Shown here one piece after another: positions 35,034 through 47,067 of a DNA stretch of 64,000 nucleotides. The position numbers were made by a program, and so were the translations under genes. Position 1 is the first letter of the stretch. Every line of letters begins with the position of its first letter. Under the pieces are notes generated by a model. That model did no database searches, had not been told where the DNA came from, and was given only the letters and a program-made list of their open reading frames with translations. Location: positions 43,597,538 through 43,661,537 of the forward strand of contig NC_045127.1 of assembly GCF_007655135.1 (NCBI RefSeq), given 5' to 3'. Origin of the DNA: Punica granatum. Its lineage: Eukaryota > Streptophyta > Magnoliopsida > Myrtales > Lythraceae.

Positions 35034-36187
35034 TGGAGAATGACACTTGAGGTCCTATATGTTTGTCAATTTTTGACATCGAGTCCTAAATGTTTCAGTT
35101 TGGAAAAACAAGTTCTAAAAGGTTTAGAAAAGTGACACTTTTGGTCCTTTCTGTTACTCCCGTTAACGGAATTCCAGCAAAGCAAACGGAATGCCACGTG
35201 GCGCTTCCTGAGTGGTCAAGAGTTGGTTCAGGTAGTTGGGGGTAGAATCGGGTCAGGTTCGGGTCCGAATGTCTCCTTCTTCACCCGACTCCTTCCCCAT
35301 GCGCCGCCCCTGCACTCGAAACCCTAGCGCCGCCCCTGTGCTGGAAAGACTCCTCCATTGGCGATGGTCATAGAGCCCAAGAGCTTGCTCAGCTCTTCAT
35401 CGTTCCTCACCACAATCTTAGGGTTTTCTCAAAACTATGAACAAACAATCGATCTGCAATCTTAGGGTTTTTTGGAAACCATGAACAAAAAATTGCTCCC
35501 AACTCTAGTAGGAAGGAAAGTTTCTTGACAAAATTATGGAAGACGTTCAGAAATTGGAGAAGCTACCAACTCAATCTCTGTTCCTGACATTTCCGAGCAA
35601 TTCTTCAGTGATGATTTCAAGGCTATTTTCAAAGCTCTCAGGGATAAGGTCGGAAGGCAGCAGGAGGCTATAAGGCAAATAAGCCAAATGGTCGCTCACT
35701 TCAGGGAAGACTTCAGAGGACATAATTGCAGGGGACCTCAGCAAAAAACCTGTGTGTTGTATTCCTGGAGAATGTGGACAGGGCTGATGAGCAGGTCCAG
35801 AGCAACCTCCTGCAAGTCCATAGAATGTTCCTCGCTTGCCCAAGAAGACGAAGGGTGGTGTGAGGAAAGGCTTGAAGAAGGATGGCCCTGATGCCATTGT
35901 TGCAGGGGCGGCGGTTGCAGGGGATGGAGTCGGGTGAAGAAGGAGACACCCGGCCCGAACCCGACCCGATTCTGCCCCCGACATCCGGACCTGAATCCAC
36001 TCGTGACCACTCATGAAGCGCCACGTGGCATTCCGTTTGCCTTGCTGAATTCCGTTAACGGGAGTAACGGAAAAGACCAAAAGTGTCACTTTTTCAAACC
36101 TTTTAGGACTTGTTTTTCCAAACTTAAACATTTAGGACTCGATGTCAAAAATTGACAAATATATAGGACCTCAAGTGTCATTTTCCC
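35034..36187. mobile_element. Mutator-like element with long inverted repeats (Pack-MULE candidate)
   Basis: The first and last roughly 290 bp are inverted copies (35034-35325 versus 35900-36187). Both contain AATGACACTTGAGGTCCTAT, GACATCGAGTCCTAAATGTTT, CCGTTAACGGAATTC and GCCACGTGGCGCTTC in the same order. A 10-bp direct repeat, attaaaaaaa, flanks both ends (35024-35033 and 36188-36197), close to the 9-11 bp typical of Mutator-like transposition. There is no MURA transposase, so it is non-autonomous. The 0.57-kb centre contains coding-like sequence. Confidence 0.85.
35535..35880 (+). pseudogene. Coding-like fragment carried inside the MULE, origin unknown
   Basis: Starting with ATGGAAGACGTTCAGAAATTG, the plus strand reads in joined frames as charged, helix-like protein. 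One section gives SVPDISEQFFSDDFKAIFK and continues into ALRDKVGRQQEAIRQIS and MVAHFREDF; after a frame change another gives VVFLENVDRADEQVQSNLLQ. The frame breaks fit missing introns or decay. The parent gene was not recognised. The amino-acid composition differs from random AT-rich DNA and argues for a captured gene fragment. Confidence 0.4.
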
Positions 36188-36197
36188 ATTAAAAAAA

Positions 36198-38402
36198 CAA
36201 AGATTTCATTTCATTTATTACACCAAGGTAGGGAAAAACACCAAAAAAAGAAAAAAAAATTAATTCATGGAAGGAAATTATTCAGTCCCAGGGGGAAACT
36301 GATTCTGGATAATATAGTCAATTGAAAATATAATATAGTCGATGAACTTTGCTCCAATCGACTATGTTTATTTTATAGACGATTATGTTATTTTGGACTA
36401 GTTCCACGCCTGAACTGGGTAAGCTCCACTCACAAAAACACCAAAATAGTAAATTTGTCCAAGAAATAATAAAAAAAACAGAGAGAGAAAGAGAGAGAGA
36501 GAGGAGAAACGTACGGACAGAGTGGGAGCTGCAGAGTTGGCGCAGAATCCGGGAAATATGTCTTTCTTCTTAAAAAAAAAATAATAGTATTTGTTCTGCC
36601 TAAATGAAATTTCGAATTCAAATTTTAAAAATGAAAAAAAATTATATTTAAAAAATCTTACTCTTTAATAAATTGATCCGACTTGACTTAAATTAATCCA
36701 CGTCTATTATTTCGGTATAAATTGTCGGGAGAGACAGAACAGCCGTGACAGTACAGGCAACCCTTTTTCTGTTCCGATCCAATCTAATAGCAAAACTACC
36801 CAGAAAGGTTTTCTCCTGATCCAGTTGTGGTAATTCCGCATTATATTAATCTTTCATCCCAGTCTCCGAACTTCCATTGGTCTCTCTAAATGGTCAGATT
36901 AGCACTAACAGGTGAAGTCAGTACCAATACAGGGACCCAGAGGGAACGACGTTCTGAGAGGGACATTAAATTTTACTAATCTTTCTTTTATTTGACCTTT
37001 ATACATCAAAAATATCGAATAACTCGCTTTAGTGTTCCGTGTCAGTGAAAACAGTTTTCCATTTCCGTTTCCTTTCTTTTTTTTTTTTTCCCAAGGGGAG
37101 CTGTTAAGAGCATTGTTTTCCTTTTCCGAAAATTTTGGGTGCAAAACGTTTTCCCGTCCGTAGAGAAAAAAAAAAGGAAAAGGAAAACAGAAAACAAAGA
37201 TTCAATTCGAGGAGTGCCTTACTCTGATTTTTCACCAAAATGAAAACATCGAAACTTCAGAGAGAATTTGTTTTCCGTCTTCGTTTCCATATCCAGCTGA
37301 AAGCAGCGAAAATGAAAAGGATATGACATGTCAAAATGCCATCCCATGTTTAGAGAAATTACTTTTTGGGCATTTTAATTGTATCGCCACTTCACTTGAT
37401 AAATTACTGATTGAATTACAACAAATAAAAGAATAAAAATGTCAAATATCTCGAGCGATTATCGAAATTAGTTTTGATTTGGTTCAATTTTAAAGTTGGT
37501 TTCAACTAGCTGGTAAAATTCTAGTACCAGTTCCAACTAGTCATTTGGTACATCCATCAGCACCCAAACCAAAGACTGGTTGCAGTTAATTTTCTTTACC
37601 AAGCCTGGACGAGGAAATCATATCTGTAGGAAGTCGAAATCGTCTTAAGGCCGGTTTCATCATGGCGCAAGGTTTCAGTTCTCCGTACGTGTGGTTCTCG
37701 TTTTTGGATTTCTTACCCTGTTGTTTCTGTCATTAGTTTTGCATATTGGACAAGGTCATGCATTCAGCTTGAACCTGAGACCGGGCTCATAATATTGTCA
37801 ATTGAATGGCAATCGGACTCCGCCTTCGTCCCCTACTTCACTCTTCTAGGAATTGAACAAGGCTGGATTTTATGCCCCTTCAGCAATGACTCTGAATTAA
37901 GTCATCGCAACTATTATACGGACGATGTTTGATCAAAGCACTATGTCACGGTACCAAAGCTGATGAGAAGATTAGTACGAATTTGTATTGAAACTTGTAC
38001 AGAAATGGAAAACTCGACCGGTAGACTTTTAACCTTTGAGATCCTTCGATGTCGTGCTTATATCCTCTCCTGGTTGTGTATTGCTTGCAGATATTATATG
38101 CCTGGTGATTAATGAAGCTTACCAACTCGTACAAACAGAAAAGCGGAAGTGAAGAAATTCAATTCCATCGGACAGATCCAAAGTGAAAATTATTAGGAAA
38201 AAAAATGTGGAAAACAATGAAAAATATAACTGGAATGACGAATTTTTTTCTTTTCGATAATGACTGGAACGGCGAATTTAATTATCCTTAATTATGTGAA
38301 TTTACATTCTTGTTTTTCACATACACAATTCGACATACATGGAACAAACCCACTTCACATCCAAGGAACACGCATAAAACCGTAGCAGCCCGATCTTACA
38401 GT
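36198..38402. other. Intergenic region downstream of BAG6
   Basis: No gene seen. It contains a GA tract (36479-36504) and a purine/pyrimidine-rich stretch near 37040-37200 whose GGAAAACAG-like motifs recur in opposite orientation, a possible decayed inverted-repeat element. The last few hundred bases before 38403 should include the BAG6 3' UTR. Confidence 0.4.
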
Positions 38403-41400
38403 TTAAGTTGACAGAGGAGTCCTTCCCGATGGATTAGGAGACAGCTTTCGACGAGATGCTGCTGCTGCTCTGCATCGCCTTGATCTCATTTTCTTGCTCT
38501 TTGCCAGTTTCTTCTCCAATTCCTTCATTCTTCCAGTCAGACTGGATATGACATCCAATTGTTCTTTCCCAGCCTCCATCAACTTCTGCATCATCTCCCG
38601 CAGCTTCTCATTGTGCTCGAGCTCATTGATGCTGTTGCTATTACTCAACTTGGATCCGCTACTTGCCATTCCATCTCCATAATAAACAGGGTGGTCTTCA
38701 GTAACAACCACAACCTCATTCTCAGGAGGCTTGGCTACTCTGACATTCTCCATTACCTCCTCAGCAGTGACTCTTTCAGCACCACAGCGATCACCTTGCT
38801 CGTGCTCCACTCCAATTTCATTTTCCTGATTTCCAGATGGTTCACCAGCATTGCTATCATTCCTTTCAACCAATTTTTGAAGTCCCTCGGGTGATAACAC
38901 GGAGGAAGCATTCTCATCCTTCACCTGTTCCGGAGCAGTAGTGTCTTCACTTGACAAGTTGGATTCCCCTTCCTCAGCTAGAGACTCTGGCAACACTGTA
39001 CTAGCATCATGATGCTGTTCTTGTGGGTACACCTCCTCCTTCGCACTTATCGAGTCCAAGGCAGATGCTTCATTCTTCACCTGTTCATCTTCCCTAGACA
39101 ACGCAAATTCCCCTTCATCAGGTGGTACCACGGATAGCACTATGGAGTCAGCTTCATGCTGTTCTTGAGAATGTTCTTCGTCCTTTCCCCTTATCGTGTC
39201 GGAGGTACCACCATCCTTCACCTGTTCAGGTGTAGTTTCCTCACGTGGCACTGCAGATGTTCCAACCTCGTGTGGAGTCACTGGCGCCACTTCACCACGA
39301 TTCACATCCTCCTTTTGGGCGTTCTCCTCCTCTCCTATTACCAAACCCATTTCAAGTTCCACGGTTTCCTGCGTGTCTGGTGTTTCAAGTTGCTTCACCT
39401 CAGCATCATCATCTGATCCGATATCTTCGATTTCTCCCTTGAGGTGGTCCTGCTGCTGGTTACTTTCGTAAGGAGCATCACACTTTTGCTGGAGCTCAAC
39501 TATTTCTCGGTCCTGGTCTACTAATACCCCAGCAGGCAATTCCATCAGCAAGTCGACATCAGATTCTCCATCACCAGAAACTAGATACTCAGAATCAGGA
39601 CTTCTTGGCAATTTCTGGTTGGCATGACGCTTTGCCTCCCCAGCATTTGATGCCTCATCTTTCTCCCTCTCCATGGTCTCACATTCACCCTCCTCTGATG
39701 AGGTATTGACCTGAGAAACTTGTTCAATTGATCCAGCAGGTGTTACCATTTCACAGTTCAGATCACTTGACAAAAATTCTTTTACCGTCTCACTGGAGGA
39801 TTCTCCCTCCAAGGGAATCGTCACCTCTGCATTAGCAAGCACAATCTCCGGTGCCTTTACCTTGTGAGCGGCAGTTTCCTCGTTATCTCCAGATATGGCA
39901 TCAACGGGTTGCAAGTTTTCTTCTCTGTCCACGTAGCATTGCTTGCTTGTGTCATCAGCAACATTCTTATGCATGTCCCCCTTGATGATAGCTGAAGATT
40001 GCTTTTCCATGAGATCATCTAATCTCTTGCTCAAAAGAGAATCGAGCTTCTCTTGCAAAGCCACCATCTCCCTGGCCAAGGACTTCCGAACATCACGAAG
40101 ACTTGGGTGCAAACCCTGCAATGAACCCAAAATTAAGCATTATAGTGAATCAACAGATCCTAGCAACTCACACTTTTCAAATACTACTCCAACACACCCC
40201 CGACCCCCCATTAACGCACACTTCTTATGAATCAACACTACATAAAGTTCGAACAATTATCCCGAATAGTCCTAAAGGAACTCTTGAAAGAGCCATTCCT
40301 ATGTCATCCTTCTGACTGCCCCGGTGAACATCATATTATACCCCATCGTCAGATTCTACTTTAAGATTTCCTCGGGTTGGAAATTATATAGTATGGGGAA
40401 AGCGTAGAAAAAGCTACTAACAAGATAAATAGACGAACTTACTTACCTGAAGGGTATCCAATGTCAATAGGAGGCTCATTATGGTTTCCCCAATCACCAC
40501 TCTCTGCTTTGCAACCTTCTCTCGATCGAGAGACGTACTGTCCGAGGATTCTAGCTCTTCAATGCTCTTCTTGATCTTAGCCACCTCATGACGGATACTT
40601 GCCATTTGCTTCAGCTTCTTCCTGGTCTCCCATTTCCTCACCTCAAAACCACGATAGGCAGCTTGAATAAGTGTAGCTGCTTCTATGCCGGAGAGAGGTC
40701 TTACTGTTGTTTCTTTCTTTTCTTCCGTTTTTCCATCACTGATAACATTCTTCTGTGGATTCTCTACAGTGTCATGTTCCTTAATTCCCTCGCCAGCCTC
40801 TTCTCTGTCTTTACGATTCTCCTGACCAACGGAATTCACCATAACAGGATGCTCAGCTCGCTTCACGCTTACCATTGCACCGTCTTTCTTGCCAGTGGGA
40901 CTATCCTTCACCTCAATAACCTTCAACTCCTTTCTTTTCTCCTGATTCGACTTTCTCTCGTTAGCAGCTTCAGCAGGTGGATTCTTTCCCTTACTGTCTG
41001 TCACATCAGAAGAAGCATTCTCTCTGGCACCCGGAGGGCTGGGAGCTCTTGAACTGCCGTTGGTGCTTTTCTTCCTTGGCAAGGGATCGACTCTCAAGCA
41101 CACCGGAGGTAACTTTGGCTTCTCTGGGGACGCCAGCTCTTTTTTCCCAATTGATCCCTTTACTTTGTTTTCTACTCCCTTGTCGGAAACATCACCAAAC
41201 TTCTTCCCAGAATTCTCCAAGTGAATGCTGCCTGCAGATGGCTCTGCATTCTTCACAAGCACATTCTCCTCGGCATATTTCTTTGCCGAGTGTGATCCAC
41301 TCTTGCTCGCAATACCTCCCTCAGCCCCGGATGCTCTGATCTTATCTGCATTAATGTAGTTGTCGGAAGGAACAGCTTGGGAAGAAGATCTTGAAGAATC

Positions 41401-42249
41401 ATTCTTTCCTTCTCTTTCACCCTCCTCCAGCTTAGCATAAGGTATCCAGATGATAGGATACGAGAACTGCTTACTATAGTCTTCAGTTTGCTGGTTCCCC
41501 ATTCTCATATCGTTGCCATCGGGCATCTGAAGGCCAAGATTTTCCACGTTAGCAGGTAAGTAGCTTTTCCAGCTCGGTTGCTGGTGCGAAGATTTTCCTC
41601 TGGGTTTGACATCTAAAAGAGCACTGTCATGATCCGCGGACTTTGGTTTCAAAGGCTTCTTCTGCTCTGCGTTCTTCCCATACTCGGGCGGTATCCAAAT
41701 GACTGGATATTGATAGTTTCTTACATCCGATGGCACCAGCACACCTCCTTCAGGAGAATTCTTCTCCTTCTCATGAGAAGGCTCTTGCTCTTCAATCTCG
41801 ACTCTTGGATCACCTTGGGGCTTGCACGCATGCTTAGGAAAGCCACAACAGTGGTAATCCCCGGGTCCAGCCGCATTCTTGTCATACTCATACCTCGGAA
41901 TATCTGCAACATAAGCTGGAGGAGGGGGCACATGATGAACAGGTACAGCGTGAGGGTACATGGGGTAAGAACTCCACCAAGGAGACGGTTGAGGCGGGAA
42001 GAAATGGGGAAAAGATAGACCGTAGCTGTTGTGGCCAGGGACGGGCATGTGATTGCAGCAAGAATGGCATCCAACAGGATAGCTGTAAGGAGCTCCGTAC
42101 GGTGCAGCGCCATGGAAGACCGGGACTTTGGACGGATCTACCATCACTTGCGATGGAACAGCCTCCGAAGTTGGCTGGACATAGGGGACGTATTGTACCC
42201 AGCCATTTTGATGAGGAATCGAGTCCTGGCATGCGTAAGCGCGTGCCAT
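38403..42249 (-). CDS. BAG6: BAG family molecular chaperone regulator 6 (IQ + BAG domains)
   Basis: Two coding exons, 42249-40447 and 40115-38403, joined in phase: ACCCTTCAG|GTAAGT to tgcag|GGTTTGCAC. The product is 1171 residues. The ATG at 42249 (MARAYACQD) is used; the frame extends upstream without a closer ATG. The N-terminus is Pro/Tyr-rich with a doublet of the motif YPVIWIP/YPIIWIP. A calmodulin-binding IQ motif (ATLIQAAYRGFEVRKWE) lies at about 525-541. The BAG domain (about 550-635) spans the intron and binds the Hsp70 ATPase domain. The long acidic C-terminal half ends in a coiled coil and a basic tail (KKLAKSKKMRSRRCR). Arabidopsis BAG6 has the same layout at 1043 residues and is heat-inducible, acting in stress tolerance and defence-linked autophagy. 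Confidence 0.93.
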
Positions 42250-42340
42250 CTCGTTACACAACTGGGTAGTTTTTGAAGCAAAAACCTGTACTCCTTATTG
42301 CTCAGAGCCCACCTATGATGCAGGCAATGGTACTCTGATT

Positions 42341-43275
42341 CTGCGGAAGTAACAAAAATCGATCAGGGAAAAAACATACAACAACACAGAGAATAGAAGC
42401 ACATCGATGGCATGCAATTATTCATCAATTACATCACGAATTCACAGTAACCGAGTACAAACAGCGAAACACTTGATTGAAACAAGAGGCCCAAAGGCAG
42501 GCAGATATTCATGAGAATTGCTACCACCAAAAAATGCAGCATCGTTACGTGCCAAAACCAAGATGATAACGGATTTCCATGTAATGGAGTTATTTCCTCT
42601 GATGATTCAGCAAGATTATGCCAATCGCCAGCTAGTAGTAGGCAAGAATAATTCTGGGATTATTTTGTGATGTAATTTATTGTAATTACCATTTTCTTGT
42701 TCTTCCTAAACTTATTCACTCTTGTATATTTAGCCATGTAACCTCTGTAAGATATAACGAGAATACACGATACTTTTCCTATCTCAGTATTGTTATGGTA
42801 TCAGAGCAAAATTGCTCCAACGAGTGCTGATCCGACAAGTTCTTTTTGCCATGGCTGATGAACACTCCATTACCATGTACATGCCCTATGATGGTTATGC
42901 TCAATCCATCCCGGTAGATTAATCCATTTAGCTCAGAAACCAATTGGCAGCTAAAACGAAAAAATACCATTCGGACAAGAAAGCTAACCTAAGGGTCCAC
43001 TTCCATTGACCATAGTACATTTCGAACAACAATGGAGATCGAGTCGAGTTGAGTCTCAGATATTGAACCTTTTTCCATAGTATATGCCATATAATCCATA
43101 CTAGATCAAACCCATCTCATTCAAATCCCAGACATTTCACTCAAATTGTCACAGCGACATAGCCCAGCTTCCAGTTTCTCAAGCTTAATCAAACCCACAA
43201 GCATTTCACGACATCGAAGCAGACTGACCGCAAGCAGAAACAGAGAAAGAGCAGAGAAGAGAAATCATAACTTAC
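42341..43275 (-). other. Probable 5'-UTR intron of BAG6
   Basis: On the minus strand a donor GAACTT|GTAAGTT lies at 43275 and an acceptor tacttccgcag at 42341. The spliced leader before the ATG contains no upstream ATG. A Copia remnant sits inside this intron. Inferred from splice consensus only. Confidence 0.55.
42595..42975 (+). mobile_element. Truncated Copia remnant: LTR end, primer site and gag start
   Basis: LTR-like sequence leads into TGGTATCAGAGC (42796-42807), the tRNA-iMet primer site. A gag-like start at 42851 follows, ATGGCTGATGAACACTCC, which stops after 23 codons. No matching 3' half is present. It lies antisense inside the BAG6 leader intron, so it is spliced out if that intron is real. 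The left edge of the LTR is not defined. Confidence 0.65.
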
Positions 43276-43469
43276 AAGTTCAAGAAAAGAAGATAGACTC
43301 CGAATGTAGGTAACCACCCCAACGGTTCCACAAATCCGAATGCTTCTTTACCGGCACGAAATCGGTCCGCCAACCCGAGATAGGTGTGATTGAGCGCTTT
43401 TTCCCTTCGCCTTTGCTTGTGTCTGCCTGATCACAATTCGTTCGATAGAGGGAGAATTAAATTGCGGCC

Positions 43470-43479
43470 TTTTTATATG
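43470..43479 (-). promoter_or_regulatory. TATA box of BAG6
   Basis: CCATATAAAA on the minus strand, about 195 bp upstream of the proposed leader donor. It predicts transcription starting near 43440. Confidence 0.55.
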
Positions 43480-43579
43480 GGCAAGGCAGGAAGCGATGGG
43501 TTTCCGTTTTCGGCGACGTAGAAATATCTGACATGTTCGAGATGTTTCCCGCCATTCCACAGACGAGGCGAAATGTCTC

Positions 43580-43592
43580 GAATTTTCTAGGA
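43580..43592 (-). promoter_or_regulatory. Heat-shock element upstream of BAG6
   Basis: The plus strand reads GAATTTTCTAGGA, three alternating nGAAn units (GAA, TTC, GGA) with one mismatch. Arabidopsis BAG6 is a known heat-shock-factor target, so a functional element here is plausible. Confidence 0.6.
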
Positions 43593-43600
43593 CACGTGTC
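43591..43600. promoter_or_regulatory. G-box palindrome upstream of BAG6
   Basis: GACACGTGTC is a perfect 10-bp palindrome centred on CACGTG, a bZIP/bHLH site. It overlaps the heat-shock element by two bases. Confidence 0.6.
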
Positions 43601-43609
43601 GGATTGTCA

Positions 43610-44499
43610 TTCGCCCAAACATGTGTCTTGACTTGTTTCTCGCGGAAGTTAAGAAGAAGAACCAGACAGGGATCCTTCGACGGTTTTCCTTCTGGATCCA
43701 GTGGTCCCGTTTTCATTGATGTCCTATAGAGAGAGCTTGATCACAACCGTAGATTTCACACTGATTCTTCATGACCGTTGATGAGATTAGCCAACACCAA
43801 CGACTTGAACGTTCTAGCTCTGCTCCCAAATGCGATTATGTGGCCCTTCGATCGTGAAGAATTAATTTCAGTCTGGTTTTGTGTCTGTTATCGCAAACAC
43901 GACCCTAATTCCTCTGAAATTTCGGAAATAAAGCATCCCTGACTCAAATTTAAGGTCGTGGTGGCTCAACACCAGTCATCCCTGTTCTTCGTTGTGCCGT
44001 TCTTTGAATACAATTTAGTAATAAGAACCAAAATTTCAAACAGTTCATACACTAACAGGCAACGAGAATCTTTTCTTTCAGCCAAAAATCGTAATCAGAA
44101 GATGAATACATCGACGTGAAATTCCAACATCAATCACATAGTCCACTCAAAAGAATTAGCCAACAATACATTACTAACCTCACTAGGCTCTGGGCAGTTT
44201 GCACTAAGCTCGATCGGCATCCCTCGGTCATTTCAGTCATCAAAATTTCAGTATGGTGCAATGGAACATAGAAAGTAATGTAGGAATCCCAGTCACTCTT
44301 TGTGATGGACCCTCCTCTTCAGCGTCCAATCAATTGGCAAAAGGAACGCCCAGCAGAATCCTGAAGAACCAAAGAGTGCTGACGAGGGAAACTAGGGCTG
44401 GTAGCAGTTGATGGGCATGGAGCAGTCCAACTAGCAATTAGCCCGTGGAGACGCCTGCACTTCGAATGGTCGTGAGAGCAAAAGGAATCGTGGGTGTTC
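43610..44499. other. Intergenic region between BAG6 promoter and RGXT 3' end
   Basis: No gene seen. It should contain further BAG6 promoter sequence on the left and the RGXT 3' UTR on the right. Confidence 0.5.
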
Positions 44500-47067
44500 T
44501 CATAATCTGCCAAGGGGGGACTCGGAGTAGTAATCATCCACCAACCAAAACCCGTAATCACGGAACCGCTTTATCTTCTTCTCGAATCCTAAGATGTAAT
44601 TGTTGTGTATTATGACATGCATCCCCTTTGTTTCCTTCACCCACGTCTTGTTCTTGAAGTATAGGCCCCCTGTCGGGAAAGCTGCCTGCGGAAGCAAGTA
44701 AAGGTCTACCTGCAGTAGCACCGGCATGGCAAAGTAAGATGTAATTCAGCAACTGATCAACCAATTTATATAATATAATCCTATCCCATATTGTTGACCA
44801 GCAGTATTACCTTATCCTCTTTTGAATGCTCCATCTAAGTCAGAATTCAATTCAGCAGAAACATTTAAGTTTGAGACATAACAGAGGTAACGATCATCGT
44901 ATACATAAGGTTATTGAAAGAATACATACATTACTCGGAGAAAGAAGGCAGATCGAACCTGTTTAGTAGTTTTCATCAAGGCCCAGTTAAAAGCAGGCTG
45001 ATCATTTGCTTTCTTAGCTCTTGACCAAGGCTGAGCATCAAGTTCCTCGATCCATGTCTTCAACACCAATTTTGCTCCCGGGGTGGGGCGCAGGAAGATC
45101 ATGCAGCTACATATGTAAGTCCGCCCTTTCTTATTTGGAGGTGGGAGATCATGAGAGTGGTTCAGAGGTTTGACCTTGTAAAGAAACAAAATCTTTTAGT
45201 CAACAGAAAAACAAAAATTTGCACCTTCAATCTAATTAATTCGCAAGATAATAAAAAGGGATACTGCCACTTCTTACTAATCTATTCCTACAACTTCATG
45301 CGTCGGGCCAGAATACTAGAAAATTAATTAATGACAGAACTATGTGCCTTTAACAGCAACATGGATATTTCAGTGACATTTCCAACCCCCAGATTTACCC
45401 CTAACAGCCATAAAGAAATTACTCAAATAGTCTAACAGCAATGGAAAAATAAAAAGGCCAAAAGACATCTAACACACGGGTAACCCAACTATATGTTGCA
45501 AAATTTCAGTTTCTGTAGTTGTAAGAAAGGCTAAAGAAAAGTATAGAAAACATACAGGAGCCATGTCATCAGTGAAGTAAACATCATGATTTCCTTCCAG
45601 ATAAGGAAATGGGTCGGCAAGCCAAACCATATCAACATCATTGTACATAACATTGTACCCAAGCTCCACAATGTTCAGCAGGTGACGTGGTCTCCTCGAG
45701 GTGAAGTTGAAGAATCCCTGCAAGGTGAAACCACTTAGCACTAGCTCAATGCTGAAAATACGAGTGCCTTGGTGAATTTAGGGATCGTTTGGATTGAGGG
45801 TTATGGCGAGTTATAGAGGGGCGGGTTATGGAGGGCAATTATACAAAAGGAGCCATGAGAGACAAGAAATGTGATCGAAACACCAGTGCTCATTTGGAGC
45901 AGGGATGATATTTTTTTGCCCTCCTCATGTTGGGACACCAAGGAAACAAGGCAAAACCACGTTGCTTCTCACTTCAGAGTGAATGTTTCCTAAAGAACAT
46001 GTTTTCATGCATATTCTCTGCAAATATGGAATTCAACAATCCACTATAACCAAATGAAGTCCCAAAACTCAAACCGCTATTGCTGGACAAGACCAAGACA
46101 TGAACAGATGGATCTAAAAAAGAAGCGCATCCTCTGTTACTACATTACCTAGTGCATCTGTATCATAGAGGATCAACAACACTGGGAGAACGAAATAAAC
46201 CCAGATACAAAATAGCTGGAGGTATATCGAACTTTGAGCTAAATGGCACGTAAGGAACAGTCTCTGCATATATCAAACCATGGCTTTGAAGACAGAATCA
46301 CTCAACTTGCACAATATACCAGCCGCAATCACATGTAATCTGAAATGTCTATTATGATTATTATGAAGCAGAAGTTTGAGAGGAGAAAGGCAGTCCAACA
46401 TGGCCCTACACAAATATTAAAACATGTCTCGAAGTCCCCGAGAAATTGTGAGTTCTACTCAATATGATGACTATGATTTCGAACATGGCCCGATTAGACC
46501 AGCAAAAAATACAGATTGACACATGAACTTATGATTGCGAAAAAAAAAACAACAGCTGCATAGGAGAGGGAGCAGAGAGAATACCTGAGAACCGAACTTA
46601 TGGGCAGTTTGGGTGTCCACGACAGGAGGAATGAGAACGGCGTGGCCGGGCCACTTCTCGTTGACACGATACAGGGTGGTGTAGTCCTCGGCAATGACGA
46701 GCACCTTCTCGTGGTGCCTCTGCCTGGCGATGCCGATGAGCCAGTTGTTGAGGAACGGGAGATAGGGCTCGCTGACGGCACACACGATCAGGGTCCCGTT
46801 CTTGGCCACGAAGGAAGCAGCCTGGGCGAGGGTGTAGCTCCGCCACTTGGTGAGAGCGGGCCTGGTGCTGGAGAAGAGCCCCTCGGGCAGCTCCGACCAG
46901 GGGAGGAAGACGCCGAGGATGACCATGAGGGAGAGGAGGACGAGGAGGCCCGTGCGGCTGAAGATCGTGATGGGCCTCTGGGTGAAATTCGAGAAGCGAG
47001 GGGACAGCGACGAGGGGTTCGAGAGCGTGGTCTGAATCGGCCTCTGGTGGAGGAACACCGAAGACAT
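44500..47067 (-). CDS. RGXT: RG-II xylosyltransferase, RGXT/MGP4 family (GT77)
   Basis: Four exons on the minus strand: 47067-46585, 45717-45556, 45174-44959 and 44709-44500. All junctions are phase 0 with GT..AG borders (CAG|GTATTC, CCT|GTATGT, CAG|GTTCGA donors). The product is 356 residues. It has a short cytosolic tail and a membrane anchor at about 38-57 (type II Golgi protein). The nucleotide-diphospho-sugar transferase domain follows, with WRSYTLAQAA, VLVIAEDYTTLY, KWPGHAVLIPP, the DxD motif NDVDMVWL (residues 188-190), YICSCMIFLRP, KANDQPAFN and FPTGGLYFKN. Arabidopsis RGXT1-3 and MGP4 transfer xylose from UDP-xylose to fucose in side chain A of rhamnogalacturonan II. Which of the four is the closest counterpart cannot be decided. 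Intron 1 (867 bp) contains a hAT-like sequence near 45780. Confidence 0.93.

Noticed and set aside
35571..36131. 186-codon minus-strand frame inside the MULE
   Set aside because: It runs through the terminal inverted repeat, and the opposite strand reads more like real protein, so it is a chance frame.
42250..42261. Start of BAG6 at TTG 42261 (extra MCNE)
   Set aside because: The codon at 42261 is TTG, not ATG. The first real ATG of the frame is at 42249 and gives MARAYACQD.
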